From: Hymenopellis radicata
Lineage: Eukaryota > Basidiomycota > Agaricomycetes > Agaricales > Physalacriaceae
Assembly (NCBI GenBank): GCA_015501595.1
Contig: JADNRX010000023.1
Coordinates: 124,001 to 188,000, forward strand
DNA length: 64,000 nucleotides
Direction of reading: 5' to 3'
A program made the translations under genes and the position numbers. The notes below the pieces were generated by a model that saw nothing but the letters and a program-made list of their open reading frames with translations, was not told where the DNA came from and did no database searches. The first letter of the stretch is position 1, and each line of letters begins with the position of its first letter. This document shows, piece after piece, positions 1 to 13,378 of the stretch.

Positions 1-3000
1 GCAAGTCCACGGTAAACATCACATCACTACGATCCCCGTTTAGGTAGACTGGTAGGTTGACCAGACGTTCTCGTCCCACATCGTCCGCTTGAACCCATCG
101 TATCTGCGATGCATTGAGGCGAACGATCTCGCCATCGTTAAGCACCAGTTTATCGGTTGCCCAAGAAGCACCCTCAAGTACCAAACCTGATATCGTCGTG
201 TCAGTACAAATCACATAATCATTCACAGGACCCTTACCATCGACTATGAAGGCCTCCGGATCATTGACTTTTTCAATGTCGAGGCGTAGGCTCAGAGTTT
301 CCAAACTCCATCTCTTTCTGTGAGCAACGGCTTGCCGAGTCGCCGTAATGTATGCGTCAGGGAAGAATAGGCCTCCGAGCCAGACTTCGAAGTCGTTCAG
401 ATTGTTCAAGCCAGCAACGCGGTCAAGTTGTATAAGACGACGAGCGAAGTCAGCAATCCAACCAGTAACACCCATTGCCTTGGGTACTTTGTATCGTCTC
501 CAATGGGTAGGAATGGTGCCTAGAAGTACAACATAAGAAGCTGTACGACTCAGATGGAAAATGAACTACCTTTGGTCAGGTCACTCATGAGGCTACGCAG
601 ATGATTGGTCTGCTTGAGCTCACCCTGACACACCTTCACAATGTCAGAGAGATCGCGCCTAACAGTCCCAATGAGACGTCGGCCAATGTCGCCTTCTCGA
701 GAGAACAGCCTATATAGCGGATCCTGATTGTCGTTTGCTTGAGGCAAAACGTTGAATTTCTAGATACCAATTGAGAACCAATTATTGACTTGCAGTTTCC
801 AAGCTCACCTCAGGTAGCTGCTGAAGCCATTCATTACAACGGTCATATAAGCTGCGCATCCAGGCAGGTTGCTGAGAACTTGATGTCGACGAGGCTGTAG
901 GTGTAACTTCGTCGTCATCGTCAGAAAGTAACCTCATCTTGCGCAGCTTGTTGAGGAGCTCGTTTCCTGTAGAATCAAGTCAAAAATGTTCTGGGACAAA
1001 TTGAATAGATGCCTACCTTGAGCGATGGCAATAACACGTTCAGCGCTGGGAGGTAAGCTGAGCCACGAAGGCGGTTCCCGGTCAGGCAGATTCTGGACCC
1101 AGGACAAGAACTGGTCCATTTTGGTGCCATCGGGAGCGGTGAGGACACGAGTCTCGTTCAACGAGGGAACGAGATCAAAGTCTACATTGTACGCCAATGG
1201 GGTGAACAAAGCGTCAACGAAGGCGTCCAGGATCCGTTGATCGAAGTCGCTATCAACTCGTCCACCATACACCGACTGTTTTACGAGCGTACGCAAAGCA
1301 TCCCAGGGAATTGTAACAGGATCGATGTTGGTACGACCCTTGGAAACGGATAAGAGCCATGTATCGATAGCTGTGAAAGCCGACGCCATATCTGAATCGT
1401 TGAAGTCGTACGACTTGCTCCATCCAAGAGGGACATAACGAAGACGTTCTTGAACGACAGCGTGGAACCAAGCAAGAAGGAAGTAGAGACGAATCTTCTC
1501 CGTTGGACCCTGAGATAGTCGCGAAGGCGCGATGCTTCGAAGAGAGTCCAGAAGATTGGCTTTGACACCCGGTGGCGGCTCGTTCATGATCAAGCGCGAT
1601 TGTCGCAGTATATTCACGGGGATTGAAGGATTGGCTTCCATAGTCATGAAAAGGCGGAAATTGCGGCTGGGGTTCAAGGTATGCAACCTCTTCTCCAACT
1701 GACCCAACCATTGAGGTGCAAGATGTACGTTCTTTAGCAGCACCCAGGTCCCTTGTCGGGCGGCAGCACCAATAGCTTGCTCTGCGAGAGCGAACGCTTC
1801 TTCTGAACCCATAGCTACTGAAGACGATCGTGTTCCACTGTTCTTGATGAGATTTTCGACACGATAACTGGCATCGTAACCGGTGACAGATATCAGTGCC
1901 AGTGGCGTCGCTGCGGGCACTTCGTCGGACACCATAGTGCCAAGGTCGTAGGCGGATTCAAGAGAGAGTTCTGTGTTGAATACCACGCGAACAAACTGTG
2001 CCGTGGACTGCAAAAGGCGGTCGGGTCGCAAGCACTTGATGATTAACATCGCTCGAATGGCTTCAACGGCAGCTGTGCACGCGGTCAGAGTTGTCGATTG
2101 TAACATAAGTCGACTTACGAGTGCTTGGCTCCCATGGCATTGGAACAGATTTTTCGGGATCGGCCGCCTGAAGGAAAGGAATCCATTGATCTTCGTGCTC
2201 CATGAGGTGACTTTGGACTGGCTTGAATAGAGACTGTTTAGCGTAATTGTCCACGCGAATTGTCTGGTCTGCGGAAAGGAAAGATATTTGCGCCGGCGGG
2301 GACGAACCGACAGAGGCCACAACATTATCCGCACTCTCGAGTAAGAATTCGAGTTCATCGGCAAAGTCTTCCACGCCTCGTAACTTGACTTGGGCCAAGA
2401 GAACGGCAAGCATGACGTGATCTCGGTACAGCAATGCACGAGACGTCCGTCGATAAACGACCAAGAAAAGATCATTTAAAAGGATGTCACGGCGCGCGCT
2501 GTAGTCCGAGACGCCTTTGAGATGCGGGTTATGATGTAAGATATAATCAAAGATGTCAAGGAAGAACCGCAGCGAGAATTGGTAGAAGTGGTTGACCAAG
2601 TTCAGCTGCTCCAACACGAAGAAGACAGCACTGCATGCTTGAGCAAGGGGCAAATATTCGGCCGTAACCTGTTCAACTTCCTTCATAACGACATCAGTTT
2701 CCTCGACCTTCGATGTGATCTCGGCGGCTTCTCGCTTTAAGGTCTCAAGTGTGTCTATGACCTTGTCGTCGTCCAAAATGTTGCCCTCCGATTCGTTGAG
2801 AGCCTGAAGGAGTAGCTTCTCCAGTGTACGAAGCCGCAAGCGGAATTCGCCTTGAATCTTCATGAGATCGGTTCTCTTCCGTTCCGTGTCAGGTCGCTCG
2901 ACCTTGAGCACCTGGTCAAGTGATTGACTCTGTAGACTGCTGCGCGTCATGGTGAAGTTGACGAATGTAACTCGACTGCAGATATCAGGGGAGAATTCGA

Positions 3001-6000
3001 CGGAAGGATCCCTCGTGGAGAGGAACATGGTGAATGAAGGCGAGAAATCGATATCTTGACTGCCAAGACGAATCAAGACACGACCGCCGGTACGCCTGAT
3101 CTCCTTGTTGAGTACAGCATTGAGGATGGGATCCAGATGTTCCACGTCCTGGATCAATAAGGGATTACCGAATCGAAGGGCACTTTCCAGGACTTTGAGG
3201 AAGGATTCGTCCAGGAAGCTAGTCACCGTAATCTTCCTTTCCTTGTACTCGTTGAGTAGGAATGTGGTAGCTTGACCAGTGGGATCGATGATCAGAGGGT
3301 ACCGATTGAAGCGCTTGAGCATGATGGCATTCTCGGTGGTCAAGTTGTCTGCAGGAAGCGATTTCGATTGCCAGCTAAGGCGATCGTCGGCAGTCGAGAG
3401 GTACTCCGTCAAAGACAACTCCGGCTTGAAGGTGATGGCTGCATCGGACAGATGGTGCGACCATTCCTGCCACATGACTTCGCGATAATGTTGATCAAAG
3501 AAACCGCCATAGGCAAAAACGCGGCGGACAAGAGAACGTCGCCTACGATGGTTGACATCTCCGCATCGAAAGCGCGACTACCACTCTCCCAACGACCTCG
3601 CTCAGACGACAAGCTTTCCAGCAACTTCATACTGCGGTCGACTTTACTCTGGACTCGCTCCATCTCCGCCTTGATAGCCTGGGTCTCGCTGATCAGCAGA
3701 GCATATTCGTCCTTGTAGCGTGCAATCTTGGACTCGAGCTCTGCAATCATATCTATGATGGCAGTAGCTTGTTTCTTCGTGGTTTCTGCCTGGGTCTCCA
3801 AAGATTGCACTTCGTTTCGAAGCGGTTCGACGCGATCTAGGATATCCGAGAAATGGACCTGAGCCAGCACCCACTTCACCAAAGGTCCGCAAGCCCTACT
3901 AGCACGCTGAACGGTTTCGAAGTTGTAGGAAGGGCGGCTGAGGAAATCCCTTTTCATGACGTCACGAAGATGCTTCGTCATTTGGGTAGGCGTATCGAAG
4001 TTGACGATGCTCTGGATGAAATCTTCACGACGAATGATACCCTGTACTGTCCTCCAGCTATCAATCTTGTGACCAAGGACCGTGCAGACAGACTCCATTG
4101 CGAGTTTCACAGCTTCCGGAGGGTTGGCCATGGTTCGGACTTCCTGGAGATGCTGACGTCTGATGTTGGAGACAGCGGACTGAGCTTCGAGAACAGCAGG
4201 CTCCGCGTTGGCGAGATCAGCAGTGGCTACAGCACGTCGTTGTTCAATATGCTTGTCCTGCTCGACTAGAGCCGCCTGGATTTCAATGGATGCCGCCTTC
4301 TTCTGTTCTGCTTCCTGTTGATCGGACACCATGCGCTTCAGTTTCTCGTTGGCTTCTGCATCTTTGGCCTGGAGTTGGGTTCGCTTTATGGCGAGACTCT
4401 TGCGAAGCTCTTCAACCTGCGTAACCGTATCCCGAAGCTTGTCCAAGCCTACGTGCAAATGGCGTTGTTGCTCTTCGAGTTCATCACGCTTCTCCGTGTA
4501 AAGGCGGACGTAATGATTGATGCTAAAGCAAATCAGTTGGAGGGAAATTGATGTGAAGAGACCACTCACAAGTCCAGATAATGCCGGGGCGTGACATAGT
4601 TGTATCGTCCTTGACGGCGACTAAGACGCTGGTTGATTTGATGCAAGGAGGAATGAACGTGCACCAGTGCGTTGACAACCGCCGTCCGATGTAGAGGAGG
4701 CATAGATAAACCTCGGTAGGCAATTGGGAAGTTCGTGGGTGGAACATACGACGACAAGTCAAGGTCGAGATTGTTCGTGAATTCCAAACCAACTTGGTAG
4801 AAAGCCTGGTCTGACCAATCACCGAACCAATCGAGGACACAACGATTGAACAAGGCGGGGGATGTGGCAGCGCGTGATGCCAGCCCGTTCTCCGGCGGGT
4901 TCATTGTGAAAACGACATGGAGATTGCGAGCCACCTGTCCCGTGAACCATCGGTAGAGTTCTTCATGTGAGTCAAGCATCAGACCATCCCTCTGTGATCC
5001 TTCTTTACAGGCAGTCATCAAAGCGGCATGCTCGTCGCCTTCAAAGAGACCAGGGACTTCGGCATTGGCAAGAAGGGTGTTCATCCGCTCCAAGAATCCA
5101 GAGTCTAGGACATTGGACTCATCCATGATGAAGCAAACCTTCTCTCCTTTGCAGCCAGAACGACGAAGGACGACCCGGAGATCTTCATCGAAATCGTCGC
5201 CAGTGTACTTGTTTGAGACCTTGATCTGGAAGATGCTGAGGCCATTCATCCAGGCCACGAAACGTGACAAGGTAGTCTGAGAAGAATTAGTATAGAGCTG
5301 CGTCCAAGGTAGGAAAACAGACCTTGCCACTACCACTGACACCGATGAGTAGCAAGTGACCTTGAATTTGGCGGAACACACGGTCAATGCGCAATACGTG
5401 GTCCAACACGTCGTTGAAGAGCACAAGTGGGACGTCAAGCTCTTCTTCGTAGAAGACCCTTAGACGCGCCTTCGTGTATTCTCGCAGTGTGTCACGATCA
5501 ACCGGAATATAGTCTTTCGAAGTCCAGTTCGAGAACAAGATAGGGCGAGTAAGCGCCTCGTCGCGATTGACAGTCGGGAAGTGAGTCATGGCGGCAGCGT
5601 CGATGTTTTCGTCTGTCCACTGCTTTTCCTCCTCGTTGACCAACCGATCCTGGAACAGCCGGAGTGCCTCATGAGCCCACACACGGACAAGACCCTCCAC
5701 CGACAAAGTCTCCAAAGGCTTGATCGCTTCGTATATACCACGAACCCAGCGCGTCAGTTCACGTGGACTGTACACATAGTGCGCTTGGATATCTGTCGTG
5801 AACCGCTTCTGGGAGGCCAAATAGAATGCCACCATAGCATCCGTAAGAGGGTCCGCATAAGCGCGAAGGTTGGGAACAACTTTAAGCGCGGCGCGGTTGT
5901 ACGTCCCGTAAATTTGTTTCAAAGACACTTCACCCGGATAGTCAACCATAACCAAAGGTGCATGGCGGAGGAACCGATGAGTGAGCGGTACACGACCAGG

Positions 6001-9000
6001 ATCAGTCGGCGGGTTACATGCACCAACGAATTGAATGCGCTCAAGCTTGACGAATGCCATATCACTAGTGCGGTAGTACCCACCAGACTCGACGAGTTGG
6101 CGAATGAAGGAGATGACTCGTTGCGTTCCGTACTTGTCAGCGGCAGGAAGATTGATCTCGTCACAGAATACAACCAACCACCGGCCAATCTGTACGGGAG
6201 CCAGGATGATACCTTTCGAGGTTTTGCGATATTCGCAGTATTGCTCGAAGGTTTTGAGAATGAGCTCGGGTGTTGTCGCACTGGAAAAGTTGAGGCCGAC
6301 AACTTCCATGTCAGGAAGTTTCCGCAACGCGCTGAAGAGCGTCATGGTTTTACCAGATCCTGGCGGACCACAAAGCATGAGAGGCTTATGCTCTGATAGC
6401 CACGAATAGAGAACTTCCTCGTGACGAACCGTATCCATAGTAGGCACGACTTGGTCGGAAGCTGTGACAGCATGGGCTTCGATTTCAATGACAGGCACGC
6501 GAGATTGCCAAGCATACCACTCTCCAGTGGCGGCTTGAACGTCGAAGTCGATGAGCGAGCTGCCCGGCCCAAGAGGGGGAAGGTCGATACCCGTCTGGTT
6601 TCGCAGGAAATCACCCATCTCCGCCCGGAGGTCAAGCTTAGCGTCTCCAGAAAAGGCCCAAATGATACTGACGAGCAGACGCTTCGTCACGTATTGCTCA
6701 ATACGCTCCGGTGGTAAAGGAAAGTCCGGATGCTGATAATTGTACTCAATGATGTTGCGAGCAGTCTTGTTGAGCAACGAAAACAGGGTGTTCATTGCGC
6801 GAGTGGCAGTGAAGTCCATGATGTGTTCAATGGATTCGGCGAACTTGAGCGCATTGCTAACCAAGTCACCATCCGCGAAGTAGCGTTCTAGGATCGTCGC
6901 AACTTGCTTCTGGGTAACAAGATTCGCGGACGACGCTGCATCAGCCGAGATCTCCGTTCGTTGAGCGGGCTGGTCTGCTTCCTCATCACCGGCATCGAGA
7001 GCAACTGTAGAGAGGGTAGACAGGTAGTGTCGATAAACCATGGAGGGCTCCACAACGTCCTCTGAGAACCAAATCATACCACAACGACTGACTGTGGCGA
7101 GCGTCGCGTACTTGAGATGCTCGACTTCGAACATGATCCGCACATTGGGAGGAAGATTTAGACGCTCTCCATTGGGAAGCGTCAAAAGTTTGTTGTCGTC
7201 CAGTACACTAGAGTGATGAAGTCAGTACTGCATTCAAATAGTACGATATTTCAAATATACCTGTTCAAGTTCTCTACCCATTCGGGATCCACGTCACCAT
7301 CAAAGATGATCCAGTGGCGCTTTCCACTCTCGCCACGAACATTGTCAATGATCTTCCGCAGAATGTGCGTGAACAGACCATCCTGCCATTCACGCGTTGT
7401 CTGATCGAGAGTTCCGTACAGCGCGTCCTTGTGCATGGCTTTCGGGTCGATGACGTAGTCGACACCTTCTATGCCGTCGAGGCGTTCCAACGCCTTCAAG
7501 AGAACTCGCCAAGCGTTGGTCTTGCCGCTTCCGGATGGGCCCACCATCATGAGACCGTGCTGGATTTTCTGGATCTGATACAACTGCAAGATCTTGTTCA
7601 TCCAGAGCTCGCCATCGACAAGTCTGCGATCGGCACACTCTTTGAGGATTTGGTGGCGCAATGCGTCAAGGTCAACGGGCATATAGTCCACACCAGGGAA
7701 CACATCCGCAAGAAGGCTGCAAGACGTGAGCAACACTTCAAGAATCAAGGAGAAAGCTTACTTGGTCAAGAGAGGTACATCATCAGCGACCAGCTTGGGT
7801 ACGATGGTCTCCGTAACACTCTGAATGACGATGATCTGCTCCGATATTGAGTCCGACAACCCCGTAGCATCGGTATCTTCGCGAGCGTTTAGAAGACGTT
7901 CACGCTTCAGAATACCAGCACTAGCCAAAACGGCCTTGAGAGCTCGCAAACCGAAATCGTAATGGGGCTGGGGCGAAAGCTGTTCGTCACACAGATTGAA
8001 GAATGGTACGATCTTCGACGCCAAAGACTCCGCGGTACGGAAACCTTGAGAGAACAGCATGACCTGGGCAATGAGTTCTCGGTCAGGGCGCGTCATAGCC
8101 ATTCTACCGACACCGTGAGTAGCCGCAGTCAAGAGAAAGTAAGGGCGCTCACGGTCGGAAGAGCTTCGTCAAGTTCGGAGGGAGCTGCGAACGACCAGCG
8201 TAATTAGGGTTGGTCGTGATGAAGATGCCTGAGACGAAGTGAGTACAAAGAAAAAAAGTTGAATCAACGATCTTTACCAATGTTCTTGTTAATCTTAACA
8301 GTCCTGTTCAAGAGCTCGATCTCAATGTTGGGATTTTTGACCAACGCTGCCAATCCCTGCTGAATGCTCTGAACCTGTTGGGAAACGGAACTCAGAATTC
8401 TCTCCTCCAGACGATTGAACTCGTCGAAACAGCCCCATGCGCCAACTTGACACAACCCGATGAAAATCCGACCCATGGCCAGGAAATCAAATGTTTCGTC
8501 ACAACAGAAAACCAATACGAAACGCCCAAGCTGAACACCAAGAGCCTTGACGGACTCAGTTTTACCTGTCACAAGTCAGACAAGGGTGGCAACTACAAGG
8601 CATAGACTTACCAGTTCCGGCGGGACCAAAAGGTGCACCTCCAAGTTGGTTGTCCAGAGCTTGGGTGAGCGTGAGATATACCCTGTCAGTAAGTGGCGTC
8701 TGCACCAGTCGATCCGGAACACCAAGATATTCCCATCCGTAAGGGAAGCTAGCATCGGCAGTCTTGATAGACAATTTCTCAAGCGGATTCTCGATGCTCT
8801 TGTCGAGGTAGAAGCGCATTTGGTAGAGCCACGTGAAGCCTTTCGGATCGAGTACATTCTGTTGGATGAGGGAACGAGTGACATCCCTTTGGTGAACAAG
8901 TTCGGTGATGAGATGCTCACTCTTTCGACGAGTGACGGGAGCGAGGTCCTGTAAAACGATATCCGCAAGCATGTCAAGAGCCTCGTTCACGGTGTCTAGA

Positions 9001-11382
9001 GAAGCCCGTGGCGGGGCAGCAGCTTCCAAGGACGCCTCGACCGACGCGGTCCAGGCGACCTGAATAGCAAGCGTTACCAATTGAGCGGGGTACTTCTCCA
9101 TCCAGCTCATGAACTGGTCGACAGGGAGCTTCGTACCATTCCCATAGAACGTTTGGAGTTCGGCAACTGCTTCGGAGAGAAGGTTGGCGAGAGAGAGGCG
9201 CATCATGGTTTCAATCCGTGCGAGCCAGTCGTTGATCTTTGGATAGTCCTTCAGGATGATAGGCTCTGTGAAGACGACCTCTTCGCCCTCCCGAGAAGCC
9301 ATTCCTTGTATCTGTGAGAGCTCATCGTCGAGCATGATTGTCGCAATTCCAGCAAACATCTTTTTCAGATGTTTCATGATGCGAAGAATATCTTTGCTGT
9401 TACCAATGATCTCCAGCAAGTCGTCGTCACCAACAAAGTAGAATCGAGGGAAAGAGGAACGCTCTCGCTCGAGGTACTCTCCAAGAGCCTTCTTGATCTT
9501 GTTTAGAAGATCGGCCAAGCGCTCCATGCTCTTCTGAATGCCTTGAATGTTCATGACATCAATGACGAAAGGTGACTTGTACACTTTCTTCATCACGGTT
9601 AGAAACTCGGCGTTGATGTTCTGGAATCGGGAACTTTCGACAGGCAATAGGTGCTTGATGTCGGCGCTGCCTGAGAAGATACCCTCCAGGTAGACCCATT
9701 GACGCTGAACATCAATCCAGACATCTGCGGAGGAGGTCAGCGCATGTGCCGTCATGCATGTCATAAGAACGGACCGAATAACACGTTGATTCGGTTCAGT
9801 TTCTCTTCCCAGGAGCCCGCCTATATATGCACGTTGAGCAAAACTTGTCGGAAAATATGGAAAAGAGTATACCTCTTCCTCGAAAACTGGGAACGAATTA
9901 AGGTTTCGCACTTTCAAGCAAATGGGTATGCATACCTTTATAGTACGGGGACAACCTCATTGCGGTGAGTGCGCCCAAGTTTTCACTGCATTTGTTGAAA
10001 AGGTCATCCCATCCTCTAGAATATACTCATGAGCTTTATATAACGGATGAGTAGAAAGAGTCCGACCTGATCAGGCGACATTTGTTCTGATAGTTGACGA
10101 GGTCTAATGTGTAGTTCGTCCATATCTCCTTGACCGTCTTGATGTACTCCTCGAGCGCCAACTGTGTACAAAGGGCTTAGAGAATATTTGTGAACAAGAA
10201 AATGGTCTTTCTTACCTCTCCTTGTGCTTGAATAATAACCTCCTTGATGATCGTCTCGTTCTTCTTGAGATCCAAATCATAGACGTGGCCGAGAGTCATA
10301 CTATACGGCCGGTTAACACTATTACCATTGAAGACAATGAGTAAAGCGCACAGTGTAAGACTAATTTGTGCTGGGAGCTTCAAGACCTTGAACATCTGCT
10401 TCCAGTGTCGTTCCTTTAGTGCGTCCGACTTGAGCTCCGATACGATGGAGTTAGACTTGAGAAGCCCTCGAAGCGTGTCCTGAACGTATTCAAATGCAGC
10501 ATATTGCCGCATTCTCGTGGGCATGTCCTTTGTCGACGTCAACAGTCCGTCGATGTGCTGCCTCAGCTTCCTTGGCTGCACCGTGGCCCATGCCATGTCG
10601 CGCAACTCTGATATCTGGCTCCATATACCCGAAAGAGCGGTCCAAACTGCCTTGAGGTCGCGAAGCTCCTCGAAAACAGGCTCGAGACGCGTATGTCTGA
10701 CAAGTTCGAGGTCAAGTGCCTCCTTTGCCCGACAAAGGAGGTCGTAGTCGGCTTGAACGCGGTTGAGCTTGCCTTCAAAGACGTTGATAATGTTCATGGC
10801 GGTGTCAGCGCGCATATTTCCCTGTACGGGGCGTGTCTGCTCCCATTCCGCGAGGACATCGTTGATCTTGTTCTCCGTGATCTTGTCTTCGGCAACAATC
10901 TTCAGCTGCAGGCCAGCTATAAGAAAATACACCAGTGAGGATGCAAGATGAACAAAGAAAGCCGTGACAGACTGACCAAGCTGCTCCTGGATGGAGTCGT
11001 TCTTTCGCTTCAAAATCTCGTTATATGCGCTCCATTCGCCTCTCAACTGGTCACTGTAGAGCCAGTCCTCCGGAAACTGGTATCGAAAGCGCTCTAGGGT
11101 CTTCTCTCCGTTGGCGCAGAGGTCTATCATGGGTCCCCATGTCTTTGTCTTCTTCTTGAGGTCCTGTACGAATGTGATGAAAGTGACGGCTGCCGCCGTC
11201 GAGGAATTGCCTGGAGCGAAAATCTGCTGGACATGAGCCATTTGGCGCAGAGCACCGCCGAGAACACTGACCTCCATGGCGTGGCGGCGGTTGACGCGTC
11301 CAGTGGTGGTGGGTGGTGGAAGGCCTGTTGCCTGGTTGCTTGCCACGTGAGTCGAGTTTGCCTCCAACCACGACCATCTCAT
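1..11382 (-). CDS. dhc2: Cytoplasmic dynein heavy chain, motor half (dhc2-type; 3' end off window)
   Basis: ATP-driven minus-end microtubule motor subunit, without the N-terminal tail. Reading from 11382 downward I see the linker region, AAA1 (P-loop GPAGTGKT split by the intron 8566-8611; Walker B CFDEFNR near 8.43 kb), AAA2 (GPSGSGKT near 7.53 kb), AAA3 (GPPGSGKT near 6.36 kb, Walker B VVFCDEIN), AAA4 (GVSGSGK near 5.34 kb), the coiled-coil stalk and microtubule-binding domain (about 4.5-3.6 kb), then AAA5, AAA6 and most of the C-terminal domain; roughly 25 residues lie beyond base 1. About 3,500 residues are present against more than 4,000 for a full heavy chain. The tail that dimerises and binds cargo is absent, and the SmE gene starts 36 bp upstream, so it cannot be encoded here. 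A one-base frame break lies at the A5 run 3515-3519. First ATG is 11382; the ATG at 11277 is an alternative start. There are many short introns. Confidence 0.96.
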
Positions 11383-11418
11383 CTTGATTTTTTCGGCTCA
11401 GCCTTCCATCTCTCCAAA

Positions 11419-11981
11419 ATGTCTGGCCGCCAACAGCGTGTGATGGTTCAGCCCATCGTAGGTCGACTTTCTTGGCTTCGCCTCATTTACTGACTCTTTC
11501 CCCGTTCAGAATGTAATCTTCAAAAATCTACAACAGGTGCTACCATGCTCCCTCGTGTTCAACTTCTTTCTGACTGTCTATCCAGAGAAGCAAGGTCGTG
11601 ATATGGCTATACGATAATATTGAGATGCGAATTGAGGGTCGAATCATTGTGCGTCTCGTTCCTCACACTTCATGGATGACTATCTGGCGTTTAACCCGCA
11701 AGAGCCCATACTGACGCTCCAGAAACCGCCTCCTTTTCATCGCCTTGAAATATCGTTTGGAAATCGCAATTATACTGACCGTTCCTCCGTAGGGCTTCGA
11801 CGAATTCATGAATCTAGTAATAGACGAGGCGGCTGAAGTTTTTGTAAAAGACGCCAAACCCCGAAGAGACCTCGGTTAGTCGTTCATAACCTTTGCCACA
11901 TTATACAGTGCTAATGTCTTTCTCGTAGGGCGTATTCTGCTCAAAGGCGACAATATAACGCTTATCCAACAGGTGGTGTAA
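11419..11981 (+). CDS. sme1: Small nuclear ribonucleoprotein E (SmE)
   Basis: Core Sm-ring protein of the U1, U2, U4 and U5 snRNPs, acting in nuclear pre-mRNA splicing. Five exons join into about 88 residues. Exon 1 encodes MSGRQQRVMVQPI. Later exons give NVIFKNLQQ, then VVIWLYDNIEMRIEGRII and GFDEFMNLVIDEAAEVF (Sm1 motif with the conserved FDEFMNLV), and last GRILLKGDNITLI (Sm2 motif). Length and motif order match human SNRPE. All introns are short GT-AG introns, the first with donor GTAGGT at 11458. The gene is head-to-head with the dynein motor gene, with only 36 bp between the two first ATGs, so the promoters must overlap. No frame problem is seen. Confidence 0.95.
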
Positions 11982-12071
11982 CGAGGTGCTGGCTCGAGTC
12001 TTGTGTCCATGTATCAATCCCGTGTGCTATCCTTCCGTTGTACTTATAATTACAGACCTAAATTTACACAG

Positions 12072-13282
12072 TTACAAGTTGTAGATGGGTAGCAAGTGTG
12101 ACAGAGTCAGTGATTGACGACAAAGTGGACATTCCGCCTATTTGGCGTCAACGAATGGTTCAAGACTCACGGATGGCACGTACCTTTTCTCTACCCCAAC
12201 CAACGATACACGACCAACAGAATAGATGACCACATTCCGTGGCACAGCTGTCCGTTCGTTCTTCTAGACATAGTGTGCAATTTCTTCCCGCCCGCAGCGC
12301 GTTAGGAATAGATGATACATCCAAAGCAGTCCCTGTATCTTCCTCTGCTGGTTTGGCAGCATCGTCTTCATCCAAGGGTCCGATTAGTGAAGTCACAGGC
12401 CGATTATCGAGAAAAGTTTCTCGCGACGGTGCGTGCGTCGCTACCTCCTTTCCTTTTCCTTTGGAGGTTTCTTCTCGAGAGTATCGCTCGCGCAGGAACA
12501 TCACTAGACGATGGCCGAGACGTACGGCGAGAAGAACGCCCAGTAATGAATAAGAGGGCGGCCGAACATTGGGATTCTCAGGTATTGAGGAAAGCTAGAA
12601 CGATGTGAATTACACACTCTAGAAAGCAGACATGAAGGACTTGCATATCTGACGCCGAGGAACCGTTTTATCAGGTGATAATACGTTCCGGAGAAGTAGA
12701 ACAAGGCCAGGTTCATTTCGACAAGAACCCCGAGCATCGTAGGCAAGCGTTTGAGCAGTGCAGAAATTCTTGGGTAAGACATCAAATCGGTGCCTCTAGC
12801 AAGAAGGTAGGAAGGTAAAGTAGGAAGAAGAATGACAGCGAGCCGCGTCCAGCGGAAAGAGGGAGACCAGACGCGCCGGAATATTGCCAGATGTTGGTGT
12901 ATTCTTCACCTAACGTCTGCATTCCTTTACGGATGTAAATGCGACGAGGTAGCGAGCATGTGTTTATGACCTACCGCGACCAACAGTCATCCCAAAATAT
13001 AGACATTTTACGAGGAGATCTATTTCCTTGTCTCGCCTTGTAAGCCAACGAGTCCCTATAAGAGTGGTGTTCAGGAACGCCGTCTGGCTTGGAGAGTCAT
13101 CATACCAAGCCATGAGCGTAGTACTGTTTCTGTCTGGTCCCGCAAGGCCGATAGATGGTATATATCCCGTTGATGAGCACGGACTACATTGTTAGTCAAT
13201 ATCCCTCCGTTTTGGAGAACATCGAGGACGTACTAATCTGAGCCTGCTGTGCGTTGGGAAAGGTGGGAATGCCGGTGGACAT
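12072..13282 (-). CDS. PEX10: Peroxisome biogenesis RING factor 10 (PEX10)
   Basis: RING-finger E3 ubiquitin ligase subunit of the peroxisomal PEX2-PEX10-PEX12 complex, which ubiquitinates PEX5 for receptor recycling. The N-terminus [16 protein letters not shown] is followed by an exon with [16 protein letters not shown] and then [13 protein letters not shown], a conserved PEX10 stretch. A hydrophobic membrane region is next ([12 protein letters not shown], then [19 protein letters not shown]). The C-terminal RING reads [20 protein letters not shown] and continues CWSCI...CPLCRQ, ending SHLLPIYNL. At least six exons with short introns. It is divergent from MGR2, with 96 bp between start codons. 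The neighbouring acyl-CoA ligase at 55-58 kb ends in a PTS1, so both parts of a peroxisomal pathway occur in this window, though they are not adjacent. Confidence 0.92.
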
Positions 13283-13378
13283 GATCGTCACCAGCAAAGC
13301 AGCGCGTGACAGCTCTTTGCACTCGACTCCCGTTTACTTTGCTCCCTTTGCTCGTTGCCCAGTCTATTTTTGAAAAAC

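Noticed and set aside
3853..4269. 138-codon plus-strand ORF
   Set aside because: Antisense to the dynein stalk exon and without protein features of its own.
5581..6396. 271-codon plus-strand ORF
   Set aside because: Fully antisense to the dynein AAA3-AAA4 coding sequence; a composition shadow.
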